Of a DNA stretch of 64,000 nucleotides, positions 45,301-53,332 are shown in pieces. The stretch is from Verrucomicrobiales bacterium (GTDB lineage: Bacteria; Verrucomicrobiota; Verrucomicrobiia; Limisphaerales; J093): assembly GCA_015075445.1 (NCBI GenBank), contig JABTUJ010000028.1, positions 62,001-126,000 on the forward strand, given 5' to 3'. Every line of letters starts with the position of its first letter. The stretch's first letter is position 1. The position numbers and the translations under genes were made by a program. A model generated the notes under the pieces. It saw only the letters and a list, made by a program, of their open reading frames with translations. It searched no databases and was not told where the DNA came from.

Positions 45301-48300
45301 TTGGCGGCGACGTAATCGGAGCCGGCGAGGGCGGTTTGATCCTCGGTGGAGTAACGGACTCGCACGGGGCGACAGGGTGGTTCCGAGAGGCGGACGGTCA
45401 GGCGGACGACCCCGCCGGGCGTGTTTTCGGCAACGGGTTCTGGCTGCAACACACTGAGGGCAGGCTCGGTGGGGGCCTCGAGGCACTTGCCGGCGGCGCC
45501 AGCGTCGTAGATGGCGCGCAGTTCATCGGCGCTCAGGGCGCGGTGATAGAGGGACAGTTCATCGATGATCCCGACGAAGGAGAACCGGTTACCTTCGGCG
45601 GTGATGCCCCCGATCTGGACGGGACTGCGATTTGGCAGCGGCACGATTTCCCGCGGGTAGGCCACGTCCAGTGTGCCGTCGAGGTAGAGGCTGACGGTGT
45701 CGGGTCCAACCGTGGCCGCGACGTGCACCCACTGCCCGAGGGGCACCACGGTGCGGGAATGGAAGCCGTGATCGCGCACGCCGTCACTCAGGGCCAAGAC
45801 GAGGGTGCCCGGGACATCAGCCCCCCAGACCTTCCCCTGCGCACCAACGGTGCTCGGCGCCCGGCCATGGATCACGAGGACGTAGGAGGTGGTGACATTG
45901 AGTCGGTTGGCTCCTTTGTACAGAATCACCCGGTTCTCCGGTCCGATTCCGTCGCAGCGGATCCAGGCTTCGATGGTGAGGTTGGTGAGGGCGAAGGAAG
46001 GCGAATCGGCGGTCTCGAGGTTGGCGGCGCCATCGAAACGCAGGCCGGTTCCGACCCGGGCAGGTGGGAAGGAGACCTGGCCCGGGCCGCGCTTCTCGGT
46101 GGGAAGGCCGGTGATGCGGTCGGCGAGGTCACCTTCACCGGACCACCACGCCACGATGCCACAAGGAGTAGGCGCGCACTCGTCGTCGTCGTCGCGGATG
46201 GTGGCGGTGGCGCGGTCGGTGGCGAGGACGACGTTCTGGGGCTTGGTCAGGAGGAGGAGGAAGGTCTCGTCGGGTTCAGGCTCGAGGTCGCCGACGATCG
46301 GGACGGTGACGGTGAGGTTGGTCTGGCCGGGCGTGAAAGTGAAGTTGGTGGGAGACAGCGGTTCGTAGTCGAGGCCGGCGAGGGCGGTGCCGTCGGTGGT
46401 GGACACGTCGACTGACGCGGGGTTTGGCAGCGGCCGGTCGAGCCGCAGGGCGAAGCGGGCGTGGTTGGTCTGACCCGGATGACCCTCGATGACTTCGACG
46501 TCGGCCACCGTCAGGCGTGCGCGCGGAATCTCGGTGATGGTCACCACGCCCGTGGGATCGCAAAGGGTTGCGCCGCGGGGGTTGCTGAGGTCGACGAAGA
46601 AGTGCTCGCGGCCTTCGTCGAGGGTGTTACCGCTGATGACGAGGGGGATTTCCTGTTTCGTGGTGCCGTTGGTGAAGGTGAGGGTGCCGGTGCGATGTTC
46701 GAAGTCGAGGCCTCCGATGGCGGTCCCGTTGCGGGTGGCGAAGTCGACCGTGATGTTCGTCTGGGAAGCGGAGGAGAGCCAGACGGGGACGAAGGCGACG
46801 GCCTGGCCTTCGACGCCGACGTTGACTTCAAGGTCGCCGATAATTAACAGGCAGGGCAGGTTGGTGTCGAGGATCCAGACCTGCGCCTCGGCGACGCTGA
46901 TGGGGGCGCCGACGGGGTTGCTGAGCCGGGCGAGGAAGTACTCGTCGGGTTCATCCTCGTCGTCGCCGAGGGTGGGGATGAGGACAGACACCGCGGTTTG
47001 CTTGGGGAGAAACACCAGGTTGGTGGGCGACAGCGGGACGTAGTCGCGTCGGGCGGCCATGGCGGTGCCGTCGGCGGTGGAGAGGGTCACCGAGGTTTGG
47101 ATATCGCGCTCCGGGTGTAATCGGACGGTGACCAAGGCGTTGCTTCCTTCCCAGGTGGGAGAAGCGCTGACGGAGAAGTGATCGGGGGGCACGACGCGCG
47201 TACGTGCGACGGCGGAGTTGTTGGCGAATTGGGGATCCACGTGGACGCCGCTGACCACGCTGATGAACTGGTGTTCCCCGACGGGCAGGTTGGTGACGGT
47301 GATGAGGACAGTGGCGTTGGATTGCGGGGCGATGGGCGGGAGGTCGCAAGTGATCAGGGTGCCCGCCACCGAACAGGTGCTGTTCGTTGGGGTCAGAATC
47401 CTATCCAGGCCACCGGCGTCGGGGATGCGGCTTTGGACGCGGACGCCGACGGCGCGTGACGGGCCGAGGTTGGACACCACGTTGGTGAGGGTGACGGGAA
47501 AGCCTTCAAGGCTCTCCCGCGGTGCCAAGGCCTGAACGGCGAGGTCGGCTTGGAGGCAACAGGCGGGCTGGCCGTTGACGACGGTGCCGAGGCGCATCGG
47601 GAAACGCGCGACGCCGGCGGGCAGGCCGTTGTCGGTAAGATCGAGCACGAGATCGAAGGTGCCACCACAGGGGCCATCGACTTGGAGTTCGAAGGCCTGG
47701 CCGACGCGTTGGCCGAGGCCGATGCGCCCGTAGGTGGCGGTGGTGGTGAGGGGATCAACGCGGACGCCACCGGTGGTGCCGCCGCGGAGGGTGGCGACGA
47801 GGTTGGTGGTGGCGGCCAGGCCGAGATCGCCGTTGCGGAGGAAGAGGCGGAGCGTGACGACTTCGAGCGGGTCGATGGCCTGGTTGGCCGGCTGGCAGTT
47901 CTCGGCAAGGACCTGGTGACCATCCGGGACAGGGTCAGGGAGGTAGTCGTCGTTGAGGATGGTACCGATGGCCTCACCCTGGCCGGGGGCAAGGGTGGCG
48001 TTGACGGCATTGGTCAGAACCACGCGCAACGCTTCATCGAGTTCGCGCAGGGCATCGCCGTTCACGCGGACGACGGCGTGGGTTTCGAGGGTGCCCGGGG
48101 AGAATTCGAGGGTTGTGCGGGCGACGGCCTGGTAATCCTCGCCCGCTTTGGCGGAACCATCGGCGGTGTAGTAATCCACGCGGACGGGAACGGTCGCCGG
48201 GTTGGAAAGGCGGACGGGCAGGCGCAATTCGGGGAACTGGCCGGGGCCGCCTTCGAGCACGGCGGCTGTGTCGATGGATAGCACGAGTGGCGTCAGGTCG

Positions 48301-51300
48301 TCGTTGCGGATGGTGCCCACGGCCTCGGTGCGGCGCACGGGGGCGCCCACGGCCTGGCTGAGGCGCGCGAACACGGTTTCGTTGGTTTCGAAACGATCAT
48401 CACCGATGACGGGGACGAGGACGGTCTGGATATGGGACTGGCCGATGTTCCAGGTGAGGTTGGTGGAGACGCTGAGGTAATCACGGTCGGCTACGCGGGC
48501 GGTGCCGTCGGCGGTGTCGAACCGCACGCTGACGGGTTGGTCGGGGGCCTTCGAGAGGGTCACCTCGAAGGCCAGGAAGTTGGTCTGGCCGGTGTTGCCC
48601 TCGAGGACGCTCGTGTCATGGACTTCGAGGGCGAGGTCATCGTCCAGGATGGTGCCCGTGCCCGGTCCGGCGATGGGGAGGTTGCCGGTGGGGTTGCTGA
48701 GCACGACAGAGAACCACTCGGTTTCCTCCGCCAGGTTGTCGCCCCGGACGGGGACGGTAAACTCCAGTACCGTCTGGCCGGGGACAAAGGTCCGATTGCT
48801 ACACACGTGGGTGTAATCGGCGGGCGCCACGGCGGTACCGTCCTTGGTGCACAGGGTAACGGTCACGGTGCTGGCCAGCTCGGCGGGCGTGCGGGCCCAG
48901 CGCCAGACCTTGAAGACGGCGTTGGTGACGGTCCCCGCGTCGCCTTCGACAACGGCCACGCTGTTCACGGAGAAGCCTACGGGCGGCTCAAGGCGCGTGG
49001 TGACGGGAACCACGTTGTCCGCCGGCGTTTGTTCGCTCTGGGCGCTTCCGGCCGAGAAGTAACTGGTGACCGTTTGCGGCAGTTCCGTCAGTTCGGCGGC
49101 GTTGCCCGCAGTGACTTCGAGCGTCAGACGGGCCTCGGCCTGAGACTCGAGGCGGCCGACCTCCCAGACGAGCAGGCCGCTGCGGTTGGTGAGGAAACCC
49201 TGACTCGGCGTGGCCTGCTGGAATCGCAGCGGGTCGGCCAGACGGTTCGTCACGGCGACGGCCGTGGCCGGGTGGGACCCCACGTTGGTGACGGCCACGG
49301 AAAAGACCAGTCTCGTCCCCACGGTCGCCGGGTCGGGCTGATCGGTGGCCTGGAGCCGCAGGTCGCCCGGCACGCAGCAGGCCAGGGTGCCATCGGGCTT
49401 CCGGCCGAGCGTGATGCAGTTGGTAAGCAGGGTTAGCGGCCGCGTCCCATCCCGAGCCTCCCAGCGGGCGCAGACGGTCTGGTCACAATCGCCCACGGCC
49501 TGGAACGTGAAGGCGCGGGTGACGGCCGGGCCGTGGCCGGGCATCGGGCCGAAGCGCGTGGGACCTTGCAGCGGGCGGAAGTGCTCGTCCTCGAGCAGGG
49601 CCAACCAGACGTCCCCGAGTGGCAGATGACTGGCGTTGGTGAGTGTGACGCTGACGGTGACCGTCTCGAGGGGGTCGATGGCGCCGTTGTCGGGCTGGCA
49701 ATCCCCGCTCACGAACCGGAAGTCGAGGAGGCGGAGGTCCGGATCATCGTCCAGGATGGTGACCGGCACAACGGTGCGCCGGAAGATGGCGTTCACCGGA
49801 TTTGAGAAACGGATTTCGAAGGTCTCATCCGGCTCAGGCAGGTTGTCGCCGATGACTGTCACGAGGAACTGGGCCGATTGTGCGCCGACCGGGATGTGGA
49901 GGTCGCCGCTAGTGATCTGGTAATCGAGGCCGCCGGTGGCCGTGCCGTTGTGGGTTTGATAGTGGACCGAGACGGGCGCGGGCGCGGGACGATCCAGGCG
50001 CACGGTCACGAGGACGTTCGTGGTGGTGCCGGCGTCGCCTTCGGTGACGATGAGACTGAGGGGCGGGTCGGCAATCGGAGTATCGTCATCCTCGATTTCA
50101 CACTGAGCGCGAGCGCGTTGGATGCCGCGGGCGCCGGTAGCGTTGCGGAGGTCGAGGTAGAAGATCTCGTTCGTCTCGAGGTCCCGATCCCCGTTCACCA
50201 GCACATCAATGGTGGTCTGGGGCGAGAGACTGGGGATCGTGCGGGAACCGTTCGTCGCCTGGTAGTCTGTGGGGGCTTGGGCGGTGCCGTTGGCCGTGGC
50301 GAACTCAAACGTGACGTCGCGGCTGCTGGGCGTGGTGAGGGTGACGCGGAACGGGGCGGGGGTGGTGCCGGTGTGGCCTTCGACAACCGAGAGGGCATCC
50401 TCGATGCGGAGGAAGGCGAAGTCATCGTTGCGGATGGTGCCCTGGGCCTCGAGCGAGTCCGGGGTGGCGTTGACGACATTCGACAGACGCAGGAAGAAGG
50501 TCTCGTTGTCCTCATCGACGAGGTCGCCGTTCACCTTGACGATGACCGGCTTGGGGGTCTCGGTGGGTCTGAAGGTGAGCGGCGTTGAGTTGAGGGTCTG
50601 GTAGTCCGTGCCGGCGGTGGCGGTGCCGGGTCGGGTCTGGTAGATGAGCGAGACGGGGACCTCGCTGGCAGCGGACAACCGGAGGGTGAAGACGGCGTCG
50701 GTGGTACCGCTGTGGCCTTCGTCCACGGCGACGTTGGCGACGGACAGGACGGGTGGGTCGTCGTCGTTGGTGATGATGACGCAGGCCCGGGGCACGGCGA
50801 TTTGGGCGTTCACCGGGTTGCTGAGCCGCACGCAGAATTGCTCGTCCGTTTCGAACGTGCGGTCGCCGTTGATGAGCACAAGGGCGTTGGTCACGGTCTG
50901 CCCGGCCACCAGGGTGACGGTGCGGGAGACCTGCTGGTAATCGCCCGAAGCGGCTTTCGCGGTGCCGTCCTCAGTCGTGTAGGTCACCTGGACGTTGCGC
51001 CCGCTGACCGGCTCGAGGGTGATGGGGAGGATGACCTGCTTCGTGCCGGTGGGCCCTTCGATGACCGCGGTGCCGCTGATGCGGAGAAACGGCAGCGGAT
51101 CGTTGTCACGAATGACGCCGCGACCCTGCCCCTGCGCGATCGTCGCGCCCTGGGCGTTAGAGAGGTTGACGTAGAAATCCTCCTCGTCCGCTTCATCGAG
51201 CAGATCGCCCAGGACCGGCACGACGATATGTTGGATCTTGGTTCCCGGTGGAAAGGTGAGGTTGGTTGACACGGTTTCGTAGTCGAGCCCGGGGGTCGCG

Positions 51301-53252
51301 CTCCCCGCGGCGGTGGCAAAGTGCACGGTGACCTGGTTGGACACGGCCGGGTCGAGATGAACCGCGAAGACCGCGTTTGTGATCTGACCCACATCGCCCT
51401 CCGTCACGGTGACATTCGTGATGCTCAGCCGGGGCGGTACGTCGTCGTTCAGGATCCAGCCCTTGGCGCGGCCTTTCTCCCGGGAGATGGACACGGGAAT
51501 GGAAGCCACCGGGTCACGCAGAAAGACCTCGAAGAACTCGTCCGGCTCGACCCGGTCGTCCGCCAGCACCGCCACCGGCACATCCACGCGAACGGCGCCG
51601 GCAGCGAAAGTCAGATTGGTCGAGAGCCGCAGGAAATCAACTTCTTCGGTGGCCGTCCCGCTGACGGTGGAGAGTCCGACCTTGACCTCCACGCTGACAG
51701 GCCGGGACAGGCGGACATGGAACACGAGGTTGGTCGGTTCCCCGGGCAGGCCCTCGCGCACGGCGGGCTCGTTGTCGATCCAGAGGAACGGCGGGATGTC
51801 GTCGTCCAGGATGAGACCGGTGGCGCGGCTGTTGAGGAGGCGCAAGTTGGGGGCTTCATCCAGCACCAGGAAGAAGTCCTCGGTGTTGCGCTCGCCCACG
51901 GTCTCGTTCACGAGGTCGCCCACCACCAGCACGTTGACCTGGGTGGTGAGGACGAGGTTCGTGGCCATGCGCTCCGGGGGGAGCACCCAGCGGTTGGAGA
52001 CCGACAGATAATCCACGTCGGCGGTGGCCGTGCCGGGCTGGGTTTGATACCGCAGGCTCACCGGCTTCTCGGTGGCGCCCGTGACGGTGAGGGTGAAAGG
52101 CAAGGGCGTGGTGCCGGCATCGCCCTCGACCACAGAGCTGCCCACGACGGAGACGGTGGGGGGATCGTCGTCGTCCGCAATGATCAGGGTGGCGGTGGCG
52201 CTGCCCAGCGATGCGCCGACGGGGTCGCGGAGCGTGATCTGGACGCGTTCGTCTTCTTCGTCCACCAGATCCCCCCGCACTTGCATCGTCAACCCCACGC
52301 TGGGCACCCCCGGCGGGAACAGGAGCCGCCCGTCGAGCCGGCCGTCCGGTGGCACGAAGTCCACGTTGGTCAGGGCGATCGGTGAGGAGACCAGGTAGTC
52401 CACCGTGATCTCCTGGCTGCTGGCGGGGGAAAGCGTGACCGTGAAGCTGGCCAGCCGACTGCCGCTGTGACCTTCGGTGACCGTCAGCTCGGCGGGAGTA
52501 ATGGTGAGCAGGTTGGGAAAGTCAGCGGGCGTACAGAGATCATCGACGGTGAGCGTGAGCGAGCCGACGTCGGGATCCGCGCCGCGGCGGGCACCGGCGT
52601 TTTGCAGGCCCAACCGGTCGAGATGGAGCGGGGTACCGGCCGGGAGGTTGGCTAGCGAAAAGCCGACCAGGTTGGTGAAGCCGGCGCCATCGAAGAGCTC
52701 GACCGACAGTTCTCGTTTGGCGGCGCGGTAACGTCCGACTGCCTGGTAGGTGCGGCCGAGTTCGAGGCGGACCGGGTCGCCGCCCACGGAGGGGGCCACG
52801 CCGGGGGGTTCGATGGTGGCCGAGGCGACGAGAGTGCCGTTGGTAGCCGAGAGCACCATGGCCAGGCCGTTGCCGCCGTCGCCGACATGCTGGGTGGTGA
52901 GGAGACCGATGGCGGCGGTGGGGGAGAACTGATCGTCGAGGGCCTGGACCCGGAACGTCACGGAGAAGCTGCAATCCACGGCGTCGGTGAAGGGCCCGAG
53001 CAGCGACGAGAGGTAATAGGCCGGGCTGGCGTCCACGTCGAGGGTGGCCTCGAGCCGCTGGGTGGGACCGTCCCAGCGGAACTGGGATTCGGTGCCGGCG
53101 GTGAGAGTCACAAAACGCCCGCCAGCGACGGGGTCGGAGGCAAAGGATTCGCAGAAGGGCTCGGCGGCGTGGGTATTGACGAGAAGGCCGAGGCCGAGCA
53201 AGGCCCGCCAGGGGCCGCTCCCAAACGTCCGTCCGTGTGTCAGTCTGTTCAT
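42351..53252 (-). CDS. giant secreted Calx-beta/DUF11/LamG protein (3633 aa)
   Basis: Single intact frame from ATG 53252 (MNRLTHGRTF), with a signal peptide ending near NTHAAEP. Order by residue: an N-terminal lectin-like ConA domain (about 30-230); eight Calx-beta units (about 260-1190), each opening V-x-EG-x-x-G; a DUF11 region (about 1295); three Calx-beta; a second DUF11 (about 1900); three Calx-beta; a LamG domain (about 2360-2590: AWWSGEGDLADRITG to LYHRALSADELRAIYDAG); a last Calx-beta; cadherin-like units (about 2710-3030); two Ig-like Big_17 units (about 3030-3210, VEFLANGRVIGQDTTDPY); a Rossmann-like segment (about 3217-3334, LLGYKLIIWAGLSRPGEG); a DUF11-like unit; and the YVIQESTDLRTWQ...YFRARWP tail. 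Probably a Ca-binding surface or adhesion protein. Confidence 0.9.
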   Translation of the reverse strand: MNRLTHGRTFGSGPWRALLGLGLLVNTHAAEPFCESFASDPVAGGRFVTLTAGTESQFRWDGPTQRLEATLDVDASPAYYLSSLLGPFTDAVDCSFSVTFRVQALDDQFSPTAAIGLLTTQHVGDGGNGLAMVLSATNGTLVASATIEPPGVAPSVGGDPVRLELGRTYQAVGRYRAAKRELSVELFDGAGFTNLVGFSLANLPAGTPLHLDRLGLQNAGARRGADPDVGSLTLTVDDLCTPADFPNLLTITPAELTVTEGHSGSRLASFTVTLSPASSQEITVDYLVSSPIALTNVDFVPPDGRLDGRLLFPPGVPSVGLTMQVRGDLVDEEDERVQITLRDPVGASLGSATATLIIADDDDPPTVSVVGSSVVEGDAGTTPLPFTLTVTGATEKPVSLRYQTQPGTATADVDYLSVSNRWVLPPERMATNLVLTTQVNVLVVGDLVNETVGERNTEDFFLVLDEAPNLRLLNSRATGLILDDDIPPFLWIDNEPAVREGLPGEPTNLVFHVRLSRPVSVEVKVGLSTVSGTATEEVDFLRLSTNLTFAAGAVRVDVPVAVLADDRVEPDEFFEVFLRDPVASIPVSISREKGRAKGWILNDDVPPRLSITNVTVTEGDVGQITNAVFAVHLDPAVSNQVTVHFATAAGSATPGLDYETVSTNLTFPPGTKIQHIVVPVLGDLLDEADEEDFYVNLSNAQGATIAQGQGRGVIRDNDPLPFLRISGTAVIEGPTGTKQVILPITLEPVSGRNVQVTYTTEDGTAKAASGDYQQVSRTVTLVAGQTVTNALVLINGDRTFETDEQFCVRLSNPVNAQIAVPRACVIITNDDDPPVLSVANVAVDEGHSGTTDAVFTLRLSAASEVPVSLIYQTRPGTATAGTDYQTLNSTPLTFRPTETPKPVIVKVNGDLVDEDNETFFLRLSNVVNATPDSLEAQGTIRNDDFAFLRIEDALSVVEGHTGTTPAPFRVTLTTPSSRDVTFEFATANGTAQAPTDYQATNGSRTIPSLSPQTTIDVLVNGDRDLETNEIFYLDLRNATGARGIQRARAQCEIEDDDTPIADPPLSLIVTEGDAGTTTNVLVTVRLDRPAPAPVSVHYQTHNGTATGGLDYQITSGDLHIPVGAQSAQFLVTVIGDNLPEPDETFEIRFSNPVNAIFRRTVVPVTILDDDPDLRLLDFRFVSGDCQPDNGAIDPLETVTVSVTLTNASHLPLGDVWLALLEDEHFRPLQGPTRFGPMPGHGPAVTRAFTFQAVGDCDQTVCARWEARDGTRPLTLLTNCITLGRKPDGTLACCVPGDLRLQATDQPDPATVGTRLVFSVAVTNVGSHPATAVAVTNRLADPLRFQQATPSQGFLTNRSGLLVWEVGRLESQAEARLTLEVTAGNAAELTELPQTVTSYFSAGSAQSEQTPADNVVPVTTRLEPPVGFSVNSVAVVEGDAGTVTNAVFKVWRWARTPAELASTVTVTLCTKDGTAVAPADYTHVCSNRTFVPGQTVLEFTVPVRGDNLAEETEWFSVVLSNPTGNLPIAGPGTGTILDDDLALEVHDTSVLEGNTGQTNFLAFEVTLSKAPDQPVSVRFDTADGTARVADRDYLSVSTNLTWNIGQSHIQTVLVPVIGDDRFETNETVFARLSQAVGAPVRRTEAVGTIRNDDLTPLVLSIDTAAVLEGGPGQFPELRLPVRLSNPATVPVRVDYYTADGSAKAGEDYQAVARTTLEFSPGTLETHAVVRVNGDALRELDEALRVVLTNAVNATLAPGQGEAIGTILNDDYLPDPVPDGHQVLAENCQPANQAIDPLEVVTLRLFLRNGDLGLAATTNLVATLRGGTTGGVRVDPLTTTATYGRIGLGQRVGQAFELQVDGPCGGTFDLVLDLTDNGLPAGVARFPMRLGTVVNGQPACCLQADLAVQALAPRESLEGFPVTLTNVVSNLGPSRAVGVRVQSRIPDAGGLDRILTPTNSTCSVAGTLITCDLPPIAPQSNATVLITVTNLPVGEHQFISVVSGVHVDPQFANNSAVARTRVVPPDHFSVSASPTWEGSNALVTVRLHPERDIQTSVTLSTADGTAMAARRDYVPLSPTNLVFLPKQTAVSVLIPTLGDDEDEPDEYFLARLSNPVGAPISVAEAQVWILDTNLPCLLIIGDLEVNVGVEGQAVAFVPVWLSSASQTNITVDFATRNGTAIGGLDFEHRTGTLTFTNGTTKQEIPLVISGNTLDEGREHFFVDLSNPRGATLCDPTGVVTITEIPRARLTVADVEVIEGHPGQTNHARFALRLDRPLPNPASVDVSTTDGTALAGLDYEPLSPTNFTFTPGQTNLTVTVPIVGDLEPEPDETFLLLLTKPQNVVLATDRATATIRDDDDECAPTPCGIVAWWSGEGDLADRITGLPTEKRGPGQVSFPPARVGTGLRFDGAANLETADSPSFALTNLTIEAWIRCDGIGPENRVILYKGANRLNVTTSYVLVIHGRAPSTVGAQGKVWGADVPGTLVLALSDGVRDHGFHSRTVVPLGQWVHVAATVGPDTVSLYLDGTLDVAYPREIVPLPNRSPVQIGGITAEGNRFSFVGIIDELSLYHRALSADELRAIYDAGAAGKCLEAPTEPALSVLQPEPVAENTPGGVVRLTVRLSEPPCRPVRVRYSTEDQTALAGSDYVAANDWLSFEPGQTEQEIVLTILDDRVSEPPAETFKLLLAEPLNAVLGNASAIVTILDNDPWLSDIPNQVIHEDAAGSVNFTIGDPDTPLEQLVVTATSWHPSLIPQAELKLAGSGTNRTLAFRPAADLFSTGPFGDAWIFVALSDGSESVGRTFKVTVLPVNDPPRFTPGPEVSVNEDAGAITLPGWATQLSPGPANERDQQLSFTLTPSAPGLFSQAPALDPSGTLRFNPAPNAFGTNTVTVVLRDTGGTERGGLDSFTRQFNLAVQAVNDPPTLDPIADRSHRANTAAQTVPLTGITTGAPNEIQSLTVSAISDNPALLEPTVNYSSPAATGTLTYQPKSGQAGTATLTVSVRDNGGVDRGGQDQVQRSFRVTVLPNQPPTVRLTAPLDGQVFRAPATVPLQAIATDPDGQIAQVEFLANGRVIGQDTTDPYQFTWAGVTAGTYDLVARATDNDGAFTNSLPVSITVWEGIVITLTSPATNTTYCPGAPIAFAATVSGDLPPGSVVEFHTNDGLLETATTAPFAVLRRQGLTAGSYRVHARLLDGSGQERARSYTHPFEVLEVCGDVAILKNYDDSQITQMEDLLRAERMLPFVRNGVDVFAQGEPTFERLLGYKLIIWAGLSRPGEGLTDADVALLRRLREAGKSLYLIGPQVISDTNRLSPAVAAQYAALANLQPVAPLQSAGLLTAHPAGYGDPIFQTTPGGFVVPPLNFNVGSVQRGALIDTNEFQVKLSGEGDPVMIVTPPVCDLDEGQARLATQTFGVEESTASQNLFKNTSLWLLRGWYCENLELLLTATEGPATGRVGEVLVYEYTVDHSGACGAAGVTLVEELPPGWHVRDVELANGSWEQVGPWLFVNLGCLDEAVRLTIRLHLMPTQPGTFVHGMRLRAEAEPFNPDKHLTAVQTVVEGTDLTPHLEWRRVGQGDPSFWLLGAAGMEYVIQESTDLRTWQDTQTVTGPETRISVEVGHRPGGGPRYFRARWP

Positions 53253-53332
53253 ATCCACAAAGGCTTGGCGGCTGGCAGCGCACTTCTCGCAGCGCTTTCC
53301 TCGGCAAGGTGCGTGGCTTGGCATGGCAGTAT

